Shown piece after piece: positions 33,959 to 43,419 of a stretch of DNA of 64,000 bases. The notes beneath the pieces were generated by a model. It was not told the origin of the DNA, did not search any database, and saw only the letters and a program-made list of their open reading frames with translations. Position 1 is the stretch's first letter, and each line of letters starts with the position of its first letter. The stretch comes from Polaribacter sp. L3A8 (GTDB lineage: Bacteria; Bacteroidota; Bacteroidia; Flavobacteriales; Flavobacteriaceae), in NCBI RefSeq assembly GCF_009796785.1, contig NZ_CP047026.1, positions 3,082,501 through 3,146,500 on the forward strand, given 5' to 3'. The translations under genes and the position numbers were made by a program.

Positions 33959-36900
33959 ATGTCTATATTTAGGTATTTTAATGTTATGAATTATAGTCAG
34001 ATAGCTTTCTTGTTTATGCAAGGCACTTTAGTAGCCTTAGTAATCCTTTTATTATTTCACCTTAGAAAACAGTTGGGTATTGGGGTTATGTTTGCTTGCC
34101 TTGGGTTGTTTCAGTTTGTGCAAGTATTTCTTTATAGCACTGTTTATGTTTCAGTCACAAGTGATTTTAATGTTTCGCCAGGATCGGCTGTTTTTTTTAC
34201 AGCAACTCTCTTTGTTTTGTTAATGGTGTATATAAAGGAGGATGCTAGTGAAACTAAAAAAATAATTTATGCTTTGTTTATTGTAAACATAGTAATGGCA
34301 GTTCTTTCACGAACATTAAATTGGCATATAGGTAATTCAGGTATAGAAGGGGGTTTAGGATTATCAAAAAATCTTTTTAATGTTGGGGTATGGGAATTAT
34401 TTATTGGTACAATTACATTGTTTTTAGATGCTTTTTTAATAATAATATTATTTGAATTTATATCTAGAAAAGTACGATTTCTATTCTTGCAAATTTGTTT
34501 AACAATGTTAATTGTTGTAAGTTTTGATACACTATTTTTTGCAACCTTAACTTTTTGGGGTTTAGAAAGCTTAAAATTAATTATAATATCAGGCCTTATC
34601 TCAAAAGGAGTTTTTACTATTTTTTACAGTATTCTTCTTTATTCTTATTTAAGATTTTTTGATTCAACGGATCCGTTAAGATATATTTTTAACCTAAAAG
34701 ATGTATTTAAGCCACTTACTTATAAACAAAAGTTTGAATCTGCAGAAAAAGAAATTAAAGAAACTGCAGAAATGCATCGTATATTAACAGAGCATTCTAA
34801 TGATTTAATCTGTTTACAAGAACCAGATAGTACTTTTAAATACATTAGCCCTTCTATAAAAAGGATGTTGGGTTATGAACAATCGGAATATCTTGGTAAG
34901 CAAGTTTTTAATATCGTTCATAAAGATGATGTTTTAGTTCTAAAAGAAGCTTTAAGTCAAAAAAAGTTTAATGATGGGGGTGTTATTGATGCCTTTCCTT
35001 TTAGAATTCGTCATAAAGATGGGCATTTTGTTTGGTTAGAATTTTTAGCATCTCCCATTTATAAAGATAATGAAATTAGTTATTTTGTTACTACTACTAG
35101 AGATATTACTCATAGAATTATTGCAAATCAAAAGATTCAAACATCTCTAGAATTATTAGAAAAGAGTGAGAACTCATTAAAAGAGGCGAGTAAAATAGCT
35201 AAAATAGGCTATCAAGAATATGATTTAGCTACGGATACTTATAATTGGTCCGATTATGTTTATGATATTTATGGATTGGACTCTAGAGGGAAAATACCAT
35301 CAATGAAAGAAATTGTATCAATATTTGATGAGGAATCTCAAGAAAAAATAAAAGAAATCTCTAAAAATCTTATGATAAAGGGTGCTTCTTGTGATGTTGA
35401 GTTGAGGTGTATCAACTTAAAGAAGGAAGAGGTTTGGGTAAGATATGTAGCTAAAGCGGTATATAACCAAAAAAATGAAGTTATTGGAAGAAGTGGTGTT
35501 GTACATAATATTACAGCTTCTAAAAAGGCACAAATAGAATTAGAGCTTTCGAAAGAGAAAATTCAAAATTCTTTACAACTATTAGAAAAGAGAAAATATT
35601 CTATGAATGAAGCTAGTAAAATAGCTAAAATAGGGTATTGGGAACATGATTTTATAACTGGGGCTGTTTTATGGTCAGAATATGTTTATCAAATATTTGA
35701 GTTAAACCCTATAGACGGAATTCCATTACAAAAAGAAGTTTACAAAAATTTTAGTAAAGAATCTCTTGATAAATTAGAGCAAGCTACTCTAGAGCTTACA
35801 TCTAAAGGTATTTCTTATGATATTGAATTGAAATGGATTAATCAAAAAGAAGAAGAAGTTTGGGTAAGAAATGTAGGACAACCTGTTTATAATAAAGAAG
35901 AAGAAATTATTGGTAAGAGAGGAGTTCTGCAGAACATAACAGCGTCTAAAAAGGCTCAGCTAGAATTAGAATTTTCTAGGCAAAAGATTCAAACTACATT
36001 AAATCTTTTAGAGGAAAGTGAATATTCTAAAAATGAGGCTAGTAAAACAGCTAAAATTGGTTTTTTAGAAGATGATATTGCAACGGAAACTTATATATGG
36101 TCAGATTATCTTTATCATATTTTTGGATTCGACCCAAAGCAACCAGTTCTATCTAGAAAAGATATTGCCGTACTTTTTAATGAAGATTCGCAAAAAAAGA
36201 TGGCAGAAGCTACTTTAAATCTAGATACTAAGGGTATTCCTTTTGATCTTCAATTAAAAATGATTAATTTAAGAAAAGAAGAAGTTTGGATTAGAATTGT
36301 AGTAGAGCCTATTTATAACGATCAAAATAAAATTGTTAAAAGAAGAGGTGTTCTACAAGATATTACAGAATCTAAAAAAGCACAACATCAACTAGAGGTT
36401 TCTACACAAAAAATTCAAACTTCTTTAGAGCTTTTAGAAAGGAGTGAGTACTCTAAAAATGAAATGAGTAAAGTAGCTAAAATAGGGTATCAGGATTATG
36501 ATATTGATACCGATACTTATGTATGGTCAGATTATATGTATCAAGTTTTAGAATTTGATAAAAAAGATGGAGTACCTACACTAGATCAAATTTTGCCAAT
36601 TTTTGATAAAGAATCTCAAGAAAAGATAGCAAAAGCTTCTTTAGATATAGATTTGAGTGGACTTGCTAGTGATCTTACAGTTAGGTATATCAACTCTAAA
36701 AAAGAAGAAGTTTGGTTGCGATATTTAGCACACCCAGTATATAATAAAGAAAATAACATAGTTGGTAGAAAAGGTGTTTTACACAATATTACAGACTATA
36801 AAAAAGCATTACTCGAATTAGAAATTTCTAAACAAAAAATTAAAGATTCATTAGATCTTTTAGCGATAAAGGAAAACTCTATGGGTGAGGGGAGTAAGAT

Positions 36901-39586
36901 GGCTAAAATTGGGTATTGGGAGTACGATATTGCCGCAGATACTTATATTTGGTCAGATTATCTTTATCATATTTATGGAATAGATCAAAATAAGCGAATT
37001 CCATTTCGTAATGAAATTCTTAAATGCTTAGATCAAGAATCACAAGTAAAAATGGCAGAAGCCACCAATAATCTTATTTTAACGGGGAATTCGTACGATA
37101 TTGAGTTAAGAATGATCAATCGAAGAAAGGAAGAAGTTTGGGTAAGGAATGTTGTTCAGCCTATTTATAACCAACAAAACGAAATTATTGGTAGAAGAGG
37201 AGTTACTCAGAATATTACAGCTTCTAAAAAAGCCCAATTTGAATTAGAGCTTTCTAAACAAAAGATTCAGAATTCTTTAGACCTTTTAGAAAAAAGGAAG
37301 TATTCTATGGATGAAGCAAGTAAGATTGCTAAAATGGGGTATCATGAATATGATATTGCAACAGATACTTTTATGTGGTCTGAGCATCTTTACCACATTT
37401 TTGGACTAGATATAAAAGACCGAGTTCCAGCACGAAAAGAAATTTTGAGTTTTTTCGATGAAGAATCACAACAGAAGATGGCAAAAGCCACTAAAGAACT
37501 TGATACGAAAGGGATTCCTTATGATTTAGAATTGAAAATTCTTAATAAAAGAAAAGAAGAAGTTTGGGTACGTAATGTAGCTCAGCCTGTGTACAACCAG
37601 CAAAACGAAATTATTGGAAGAAGGGGTGTTACGCAGAACATTACAGAGAAAAAATTAATTGAAGAAGCAAATTTAATGATTACAAGTAGGTATAGAGAAC
37701 TATTTGATAGTGCAACAGTGTCTATTTGGAATGGAGATTTAAGTTTAGTAATGCAACAGTTAGCAGAACTTAAAAAGCATGATATACCTAATATTAAAAC
37801 ATATTTTGAAGAGCACCCTGAGGTTTTATTTTCAATACTTGGAAAAGTAAAAATAAATAAAGTAAACAAAGCCACAGTAAAGTTATTTAAGGCAGAAAGT
37901 GCTGAAGATTTTTTACAAGGAAAAATACAAGATACGTTTGGTAAAGGTGCTCATAAGGTGTTTAGTGATTTGATAGTATCTATATGGAATAATGAAAAAA
38001 CATTTATATCAGAAGTTAATTATAAAACTCTAAAAGGAGATGAGTTTGCAGCAATAATTTCAATTCCTATTCCTCAAACAGAAATAGAACAAAAAACAGT
38101 TCCTGTTAGTATTCAAAGTATTCAAAGTATAAAAGATGCAGAATCAGCAAAAAGAGAATCCATCAATAAATTAAAAGAAGCACAGAAATTAGCAAAAGTA
38201 GGAAGCTGGATATTTAATCCTTTCAATGATGAATCAGAATGGTCCGAGGAAACGTTTCGTATTTGGGGGGTAGATCCAAAGTTAGGGAGTCCTAAATTTG
38301 ATACAATTTTAAAACAAATTCACAGAGATGATCTAGAGTTACATAATAGTTCCGTTGATAAAGCCATTCGTTTAGGAATTTCATTCGATATTGAATTTCG
38401 AATTTTTCTTCCCGATGGCACGCAAAAAACATTGAGAGGTCTTTGTCAACCAGTTATAGGTAGTACAGGAGAAGTAATCAACTTAAAGGGGACCAATCAA
38501 GATATTACAGAGCAAAAACGAATAACAAGTGAAATAGAAAAAGCCGAAGAGATGTATCGTATATTAACTGATAACTCTAACGATTTAATCTGTTTACACG
38601 AAATGGACAGTACTTTTAAATACATTAGCCCTTCTATAAAAAATATTTTGGGGTATAATCAATCAGAACTTTTAGGTAAAAAAGTCTTTGGTGTTATTCA
38701 TGAAGAGGATATTGATTCTTTGAAAAATGTAATGTCACAAAGAATGTTTAGTAGCATGGTTATCGATGCTTTTGTTTGTAGAGTACTCCACAAAGAAGGA
38801 CATTATGTGTGGTTAGAATTTTTATCATCACCTGTTTATAAAAACAATAAAGTCAGTTCTTTTATTTCTACTGCAAGAGACATTACACAATCGATTTTAG
38901 CAAAACAAGAGATTGAAGAGTACCAAGTGTCTCTTCAGAAATTAACCACAGAAATGACTGTGATAGAAGAGAAACAAAAGAAAGAAATTGCTACTAATAT
39001 TCACGATCATTTAAGCCAGTCTTTAGTTATTTCTAAAATGAAAATTAATGAATTAAAGAAAAGATCACAATTAAAAATGATTGATGAAGATTTAAAGTTT
39101 ATTGAAACACATATTTCTGAAGCTTTAGAAAACAGTCGAAAAATTACTTATGAGCTTTCTCCGCCAGTATTATATCAATTAGGTATCATTGAGGCATTAA
39201 ATTGGTTGTTTGATAATGTAGAAGTAACTCATAAAATTAAGTGTGTAATTAACAGTAATGTAGATAGTATAAATTTGGATGAAATAAAATCTATTTTATT
39301 GTATAGAAGCATACAAGAAGTGTTAATGAATGCCATAAAATATGCTAATGCCACTTTAATAACATTAGGTCTTGATAAAAATAAACTTGGGCTAGATATT
39401 TTTATTACCGATAACGGTGTTGGGTTTGATACTTCTGTATTAAATAATAATCAAAATCATACAGGATCAGGCTTTGGTTTGTTTACGGTTCAAGAACGTA
39501 TTAGAAACATACAAGGAAAATTTACGATTAAATCAAAAATAAATGAAGGAACAAGTATTAAAATTTTTATACCTTTATCTAAATGA
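33959..39586 (+). CDS. Multi-PAS membrane sensor histidine kinase (HisKA_3 type)
   Basis: 1875 residues. Residues ~10-230 form about seven TM segments. A PAS domain (about 270-395, LICLQEPDSTFKYISPSIKR) is followed by six tandem PAS_3/PAC modules of exactly 142 residues (AKIG-type landmarks at 414, 556, 698, 840, 982, 1124). Two more PAS-like domains follow (about 1250-1520), then one very similar to the first (LICLHEMDSTFKYISPSIKN). The kinase core has NIHDHLSQ with phospho-acceptor H1682, an N box (EVLMNAIKYANATL) near 1788 and the GFGLFTVQERI ATP lid. NarX/LiaS-like, so it phosphorylates the NarL-type regulator whose ATG overlaps its stop by 4 bp. The ligand is unknown. Confidence 0.9.
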   Translation: MSIFRYFNVMNYSQIAFLFMQGTLVALVILLLFHLRKQLGIGVMFACLGLFQFVQVFLYSTVYVSVTSDFNVSPGSAVFFTATLFVLLMVYIKEDASETKKIIYALFIVNIVMAVLSRTLNWHIGNSGIEGGLGLSKNLFNVGVWELFIGTITLFLDAFLIIILFEFISRKVRFLFLQICLTMLIVVSFDTLFFATLTFWGLESLKLIIISGLISKGVFTIFYSILLYSYLRFFDSTDPLRYIFNLKDVFKPLTYKQKFESAEKEIKETAEMHRILTEHSNDLICLQEPDSTFKYISPSIKRMLGYEQSEYLGKQVFNIVHKDDVLVLKEALSQKKFNDGGVIDAFPFRIRHKDGHFVWLEFLASPIYKDNEISYFVTTTRDITHRIIANQKIQTSLELLEKSENSLKEASKIAKIGYQEYDLATDTYNWSDYVYDIYGLDSRGKIPSMKEIVSIFDEESQEKIKEISKNLMIKGASCDVELRCINLKKEEVWVRYVAKAVYNQKNEVIGRSGVVHNITASKKAQIELELSKEKIQNSLQLLEKRKYSMNEASKIAKIGYWEHDFITGAVLWSEYVYQIFELNPIDGIPLQKEVYKNFSKESLDKLEQATLELTSKGISYDIELKWINQKEEEVWVRNVGQPVYNKEEEIIGKRGVLQNITASKKAQLELEFSRQKIQTTLNLLEESEYSKNEASKTAKIGFLEDDIATETYIWSDYLYHIFGFDPKQPVLSRKDIAVLFNEDSQKKMAEATLNLDTKGIPFDLQLKMINLRKEEVWIRIVVEPIYNDQNKIVKRRGVLQDITESKKAQHQLEVSTQKIQTSLELLERSEYSKNEMSKVAKIGYQDYDIDTDTYVWSDYMYQVLEFDKKDGVPTLDQILPIFDKESQEKIAKASLDIDLSGLASDLTVRYINSKKEEVWLRYLAHPVYNKENNIVGRKGVLHNITDYKKALLELEISKQKIKDSLDLLAIKENSMGEGSKMAKIGYWEYDIAADTYIWSDYLYHIYGIDQNKRIPFRNEILKCLDQESQVKMAEATNNLILTGNSYDIELRMINRRKEEVWVRNVVQPIYNQQNEIIGRRGVTQNITASKKAQFELELSKQKIQNSLDLLEKRKYSMDEASKIAKMGYHEYDIATDTFMWSEHLYHIFGLDIKDRVPARKEILSFFDEESQQKMAKATKELDTKGIPYDLELKILNKRKEEVWVRNVAQPVYNQQNEIIGRRGVTQNITEKKLIEEANLMITSRYRELFDSATVSIWNGDLSLVMQQLAELKKHDIPNIKTYFEEHPEVLFSILGKVKINKVNKATVKLFKAESAEDFLQGKIQDTFGKGAHKVFSDLIVSIWNNEKTFISEVNYKTLKGDEFAAIISIPIPQTEIEQKTVPVSIQSIQSIKDAESAKRESINKLKEAQKLAKVGSWIFNPFNDESEWSEETFRIWGVDPKLGSPKFDTILKQIHRDDLELHNSSVDKAIRLGISFDIEFRIFLPDGTQKTLRGLCQPVIGSTGEVINLKGTNQDITEQKRITSEIEKAEEMYRILTDNSNDLICLHEMDSTFKYISPSIKNILGYNQSELLGKKVFGVIHEEDIDSLKNVMSQRMFSSMVIDAFVCRVLHKEGHYVWLEFLSSPVYKNNKVSSFISTARDITQSILAKQEIEEYQVSLQKLTTEMTVIEEKQKKEIATNIHDHLSQSLVISKMKINELKKRSQLKMIDEDLKFIETHISEALENSRKITYELSPPVLYQLGIIEALNWLFDNVEVTHKIKCVINSNVDSINLDEIKSILLYRSIQEVLMNAIKYANATLITLGLDKNKLGLDIFITDNGVGFDTSVLNNNQNHTGSGFGLFTVQERIRNIQGKFTIKSKINEGTSIKIFIPLSK
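35129..37684 (+). repeat. Six 426-bp tandem PAS-module repeats inside the kinase gene
   Basis: The (A/G)CTAAAAT landmark coding for AKIG recurs at 35198, 35624, 36050, 36476, 36902 and 37328: five intervals of exactly 426 bp, without indels. The protein copies share QKIQ.SL.LLE, W(S/T).Y.Y.I, KKEEVWVR and NEIIGR.GV..NIT and differ at many other sites. Confidence 0.9.
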
Positions 39587-40236
39587 CTTATTTAAAAGAA
39601 ATTAAAATAGTATTAGTAGATGACCATAAATTGCTAAGAGATGGTTTAAGAAACATTATAGAACAAAGGTCTAATATGCATATAATAGGCGAGGCTTCCG
39701 ATGGTAGAGAGGCTATAAAAACATGTTTAAAACTAGCGCCAAATGTTATTGTTATGGATGTGGCAATGCCAGGTTTAAATGGTATAGAGGCTACAAAACA
39801 AATTCATAAAGAAAACCCAGAGATAAAAATAATAGGTCTTTCTATGCATTCTAGTAAGCAATTTATTCAGAGTATGTTTAAAGCAGGTGCTTTTGGTTAT
39901 TTGTTAAAAGATGGAGATGCAGATGAGTTAATTACAGCAATTTCTACTGTTGTGCAAAATAAAAGATATCTATCAAAAGAGATTAATCAAGAGTTTCTTA
40001 CAATACTTAAAGAAAAGAAAGCTATAGAAAAAACAGAATTAAGCTCTAGAGAAAAAGAAGTCTTGCAGTTAATTGCAGAAGGCAAGTCTTCTAAAGAAAC
40101 TGGCGAGATATTGTTTTTGAGTCCTAAGACTGTTGATGTTCATAGAAATAATATTATGAAAAAAATAGATTTATATACGATTCCAGAATTGACAAAGTAT
40201 GCTATTAAAGAAGGGTTAACTTCATTAGATCTTTAA
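39583..40236 (+). CDS. NarL/FixJ-family response regulator
   Basis: This 217-residue regulator has a receiver domain with acidic pocket D13/D14, phospho-acceptor D59 (VIVMDVAMPG) and a Lys in LLKDGDA, then a C-terminal LuxR-type HTH (SSREKEVLQLIAEGKSSKET, LSPKTVDVHRNNIMKKI). It is the cognate partner of the multi-PAS kinase (ATGA overlap). It is a candidate regulator of the downstream receiver genes and the sRNA family; its site is not known. Confidence 0.93.
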   Translation: MTYLKEIKIVLVDDHKLLRDGLRNIIEQRSNMHIIGEASDGREAIKTCLKLAPNVIVMDVAMPGLNGIEATKQIHKENPEIKIIGLSMHSSKQFIQSMFKAGAFGYLLKDGDADELITAISTVVQNKRYLSKEINQEFLTILKEKKAIEKTELSSREKEVLQLIAEGKSSKETGEILFLSPKTVDVHRNNIMKKIDLYTIPELTKYAIKEGLTSLDL

Positions 40237-40274
40237 CCGCTATTATATAGTGTTACTTTATTTAAAATAGAATG

Positions 40275-40291
40275 ATAAGCATATTGCTTAT
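40275..40291. promoter_or_regulatory. Inverted repeat upstream of receiver 1
   Basis: ATAAGCA-TAT-TGCTTAT, perfect 7-bp arms, ~78 bp before the receiver start. A matching repeat precedes receiver 2. A -7 box TACATTTG follows at 40314-40321. Confidence 0.55.
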
Positions 40292-40360
40292 GTGAATACT
40301 TCTGAGAATGACCTACATTTGATTCTTCCCCGGTAACTTTTTTTAAATATTTACCTTATC

Positions 40361-40723
40361 TTGAAATCAAAAATAAATAATTTATTAATTGTAGAAGACA
40401 ACTCTTTTGTTGCAAAGGCTATTGTTAGTGCTGTTAATGAAATTGATAGTATTGGAGATATCTGTTTAACGGAGTCTTTGCAAGAGGCAATTTCTTTTTT
40501 TGATGATACTTATTTTGAATTAGTGGTACTCGATTTAAAATTACCTGATGGACATGGAATAGAATTATTAAAAATTCTTAAAGAAAAAAAAATAGAAACA
40601 AAAGTTTTTGTTTTTTCTGTAAGTACAGAACTTAAATCCTTTTGTTTAAAATATGGTGCGTTGGCTTTTTTTGATAAAGCTAAAGATTTTGATGAGTTAA
40701 TTGAGGCTATTACTATTGCTTAA
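40361..40723 (+). CDS. Receiver-only response regulator 1
   Basis: This 120-residue CheY-like protein has no output domain. Acidic pocket E12-D13, phospho-acceptor D58 (VVLDLKLPDG), Ser in VFSVS and a Lys in FFDKAKD. It starts at TTG; the paralogue at 43015-43377 starts at a TTG in the same context (TTATCTTGAAATCAA), so the shared start is convincing. It could relay or drain phosphate from the multi-PAS kinase, or act by protein contact. sRNA copy 1 converges on its 3' end and shares the terminator hairpin. Confidence 0.88.
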   Translation: MKSKINNLLIVEDNSFVAKAIVSAVNEIDSIGDICLTESLQEAISFFDDTYFELVVLDLKLPDGHGIELLKILKEKKIETKVFVFSVSTELKSFCLKYGALAFFDKAKDFDELIEAITIA

Positions 40724-40765
40724 TTAAAAGAGGTCTATTTTATTAACTATAACAAAATAAAGCAT

Positions 40766-40908
40766 AAAAAAAAGCTAAACAACAAGAGGTTGTTTAGCTT
40801 TTTTTATTAATATAATTTTGGGGGGCTAAATACATTAATATCTTTTATCAAAAATAGTTTTAGTTCATTCTGTAATTTTACTACTTACAAATTTCAATTA
40901 AATTCTAC
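40766..40908 (-). ncRNA. Small RNA family, copy 1
   Basis: Predicted ~143-nt transcript. Promoter (minus): TTG at 40941-40943, 20-bp spacer, TATCTTTG at 40913-40920. A 5' hairpin pairs 40885-40891 with 40868-40875, including a U.G pair that exists only in minus-strand RNA. A C6 tract lies at 40820-40825. The 3' end is a 17-bp terminator stem (40767-40783 / 40789-40805) with a U-tract; its loop is CUCUU, the only copy lacking a C-run there. No reading frame is conserved among copies. The terminator would also stop receiver 1 transcription. Confidence 0.7.
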
Positions 40909-40912
40909 ACTT

Positions 40913-40967
40913 CAAAGATAGATAAGGTTGTAAGTCTTTTCAATAGGCAAATTTCTTATTTTTTAAA
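40913..40967 (-). promoter_or_regulatory. sRNA copy 1 promoter and upstream element
   Basis: The -7 TATCTTTG and -33 TTG boxes are directly preceded by the element that reads AAGAAAATCACCTATTGA in consensus, shared by all four copies; copy 1 has TTTGCC in place of ATCACC. Confidence 0.65.
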
Positions 40968-41135
40968 TATTGATTATAAAAGTTAACTTTTAGTAAGATT
41001 ATAGATATAACTGTAAGTTAGATATCATTTAGGTGTTTATACATTTGTTAAATTAGATACTTAAAAGATCTTAATTTGATTGAATATTGTATTTTTTTTA
41101 TAACTAAAAAACTACTGTCTTTTATTAAATTTCAT

Positions 41136-41276
41136 AAAAAAAGCTAAACAACAGGGGGAGTGTTTAGCTTTCTATTAATATAATTATGGGGGACTAAGTA
41201 AATTAATATCTTTTATCAAGAATAGTTTTAGGTCATTCTGTAATTTTATTACTTACAGAATTTAAATAAATGCTAC
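41136..41276 (-). ncRNA. Small RNA family, copy 2
   Basis: Predicted ~141 nt. Promoter: TTG 41309-41311, 20-bp spacer, TATCTTTG 41281-41288. The 5' hairpin is perfect (TTCTGTAA / TTACAGAA). A C5 tract lies at 41188-41192; terminator stem 41140-41150 / 41161-41171 carries a second C5 tract in its loop (41154-41158). No receiver gene lies beside this copy; 40981-41135 holds no recognisable coding remnant. Confidence 0.7.
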
Positions 41277-41280
41277 ACTT

Positions 41281-41335
41281 CAAAGATAGATAAGAATCTA
41301 AATCTTTTCAATAGGTGATTTTCTTATTTTTAAGA
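41281..41335 (-). promoter_or_regulatory. sRNA copy 2 promoter and upstream element
   Basis: TATCTTTG and TTG boxes with a 20-bp spacer, preceded by AAGAAAATCACCTATTGA. Confidence 0.65.
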
Positions 41336-41427
41336 TTAATTATAATTGATGGTTTTTAATAAGTTTACACATTCGGTTAAATGTTTAGAGGTATACGTTA
41401 TTTGTTGTTTATGGTGCTATTGCCTCC

Positions 41428-42522
41428 ATTCAATAACTTAACGCAACAAATCTAAATTAATAGATTTGTAAAATGGAATTAAAAAAACATAGAAGATTAA
41501 CTTTAAAAGAAAGAGTGATTATTCAGACACTTTTAATAGAAAAAAAGTCAAAATCATACATCGCTAAAAAACTAAAAAGAGCACCCTCAACAATTACAAG
41601 AGAAGTGAATAAATGGGTGCAGAAAAAGGAAGATAATTACGATGCTGAACTTGCTCATTGGTGTGTTAAAGAAGATTATTTAAACAAAAGAAACTTAGAT
41701 AAAATAAGTACATATTCTCTACTTAAATTTTTTGTCTATAGAGGCCTTTTGTCAAACTGGACACCTGAACAAATTTCAGGAAGACTCAAAGAGCTGTATC
41801 CTAATGATCCAATAATGTCTATTTCTCACGAAGCTATTTATAGACATATTTACACAAGACCACAAGCACGTTTAAACAAAAAATTAATCAAACTATTAGT
41901 ACGTAAAAAAACAAGACGTAGAACCCCTAAAAAAAGACGTGGTGGCGGATCTAAAATAATAAACCAAGTAAGTATTGACAATAGACCACAGCATATTGAA
42001 CTTAGAAATGAAGTCGGACATTGGGAAGGTGATTTAGTCATTGGAAAGAACCATAAAAGCGCTATTGGAACTATAGTAGAACGCAAAACTAGATTTACTT
42101 TAATTGTAAAATTAGAGTCCAAAAAAGCAGGTGAAGTAGCCAATGAGTTTTCTAAAATATTAAACAAATTAAATCCTATTTATAAAAAAACAATGACTTC
42201 CGACAACGGAATTGAAATGGCTAGACACGAAAAAATTACTCAAAATACGGGAATGAAAATATACTTTGCTCACCCCTATTCTTCCTGGGAAAGAGGAACA
42301 AATGAAAATACGAACGGACTCATTAGAAGGTATCTGCCAAAGGGAACTAATTTTAATGAAATTGACATTAATCAACTCCTAATTATTCAAGAAAAATTGA
42401 ACAACAGACCTCGAAAAATTATTGGTTATAAAACACCTAAAGAAATGATGGATTTAGAACTTAAATTTGTAGCTTAGTAACATCAAAAAACATAAACGTT
42501 TTGTTGCGTTACAACATTGAAT
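41428..42522 (+). mobile_element. IS30-family insertion sequence
   Basis: 1095 bp. The 23-bp terminal inverted repeats (41428-41450, 42500-42522) read ATTCAAT-N4-TAACGCAACAAA and match at 19 of 23 positions. A CC dinucleotide flanks both ends (41426-41427, 42523-42524), fitting the short IS30 target duplication. It is inserted between sRNA copies 2 and 3, about 90 bp upstream of the copy 2 promoter element. Confidence 0.85.
41473..42477 (+). CDS. IS30-family transposase
   Basis: This 334-residue, intact transposase has an N-terminal HTH (LTLKERVIIQTLLIEKKSKS, KRAPSTITREV) and a DDE integrase core: D in HWEGDLVIG, D in TSDNGIEMA, E in ERGTNENTNGLIRRYLPK. The basic linker KKTRRRTPKKRRGGG separates them. 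The element is probably still able to move. Confidence 0.93.
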   Translation: MELKKHRRLTLKERVIIQTLLIEKKSKSYIAKKLKRAPSTITREVNKWVQKKEDNYDAELAHWCVKEDYLNKRNLDKISTYSLLKFFVYRGLLSNWTPEQISGRLKELYPNDPIMSISHEAIYRHIYTRPQARLNKKLIKLLVRKKTRRRTPKKRRGGGSKIINQVSIDNRPQHIELRNEVGHWEGDLVIGKNHKSAIGTIVERKTRFTLIVKLESKKAGEVANEFSKILNKLNPIYKKTMTSDNGIEMARHEKITQNTGMKIYFAHPYSSWERGTNENTNGLIRRYLPKGTNFNEIDINQLLIIQEKLNNRPRKIIGYKTPKEMMDLELKFVA

Positions 42523-42656
42523 CCAAGTTGTATTGGTTAAATTGATGAAAGCAGTTATTAAAAGGTTTTAACTTGGGTGGTTGTCTTTTTACTATTATCA
42601 AGAACTAATATAAAATACGATTGTTGCCTTTTATCAATTCTTTAAAAATAACGCAT

Positions 42657-42799
42657 AAAAAAAGCTAAACGTCAATGGGGGGAGTTTAGCTTTTTTATTA
42701 ATACATTCTCGGGGGGCTAAATATATTAATATCTTTTATCAAAAATAGTTTTAGTTCATTCTGTAATTTTACTACTTACAAATTTCAATTAAATTCTAC
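42657..42799 (-). ncRNA. Small RNA family, copy 3
   Basis: Predicted ~143 nt and nearly identical to copy 1 over the body. Promoter: TTG 42832-42834, 20-bp spacer, TATCTTTG 42804-42811. A C6 tract lies at 42711-42716 and another in the terminator loop (42677-42682); stem 42658-42670 / 42684-42696. The terminator loop is the least conserved part apart from its C-run. The gap 42478-42656 to the IS30 gene holds the IS end and no gene. Confidence 0.7.
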
Positions 42800-42803
42800 A
42801 CTT

Positions 42804-42858
42804 CAAAGATATGTAAGAAGCTAAGTCTTTTCAATAGGTAATTTTCTTATTTTTTATA
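42804..42858 (-). promoter_or_regulatory. sRNA copy 3 promoter and upstream element
   Basis: TATCTTTG and TTG boxes with a 20-bp spacer and the shared upstream element (AAGAAAATTACCTATTGA here). Confidence 0.65.
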
Positions 42859-42940
42859 TTAAAGAATAAAAGTATGCTTTTTAATAGGCGTTAATTATTT
42901 AATAAGTGTTGTAATCTAAATGGTTTAATAATATACATGA

Positions 42941-42955
42941 TAAGCATTTTGCTTA
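42941..42955. promoter_or_regulatory. Inverted repeat upstream of receiver 2
   Basis: TAAGCA-TTT-TGCTTA, ~67 bp before the receiver start, matching the repeat at 40275-40291. Confidence 0.55.
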
Positions 42956-43014
42956 CGTTTATATCTATTAAAAGCACTTATCTTGCCTGTAATTCACCCC
43001 TTATTCCCCTTATC

Positions 43015-43377
43015 TTGAAATCAATCTTAAATAATTTACTAGTCGTAGAAGACAACACTTTTATTGGAGAATGCATTGTTAATGCAGCTAAGAAAAACAC
43101 AAGTATTAAAAATATCCATTTAACAGAGTCGTTACAAGAAGCAATCTCTTTTTTTGATGATACTAATTTCGATTTAGTGATACTCGATTTAAAGTTGCCT
43201 GATGGAAGTGGTATAGAGTTATTGAAAACACTTAAAGAAAAAAAAATAGAAACAAGAGTTTATGTTTTTTCTGTAAGTATAGAACTTAAAAGTTATTGTT
43301 TAAAGTACGGAGTGTGTACTTTTTTTGATAAAACTAAAGATTTTGACAAATTAATAGAAGCCATTACAGCAGCTTAA
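43015..43377 (+). CDS. Receiver-only response regulator 2
   Basis: A 120-residue paralogue of receiver 1, about 70 percent identical by eye, with D58 in VILDLKLPDG and Lys in FFDKTKD. The TTG at 43015 is chosen because it gives exactly the same 120-residue length as receiver 1 and the context is shared; the upstream ATG (42937) would add 26 residues with no counterpart and would overlap the inverted repeat. sRNA copy 4 converges on it. Confidence 0.88.
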   Translation: MKSILNNLLVVEDNTFIGECIVNAAKKNTSIKNIHLTESLQEAISFFDDTNFDLVILDLKLPDGSGIELLKTLKEKKIETRVYVFSVSIELKSYCLKYGVCTFFDKTKDFDKLIEAITAA

Positions 43378-43419
43378 TTGAAAAGAAGTGTTCCCATGTT
43401 TTCTTCTAAATTAGCACAT

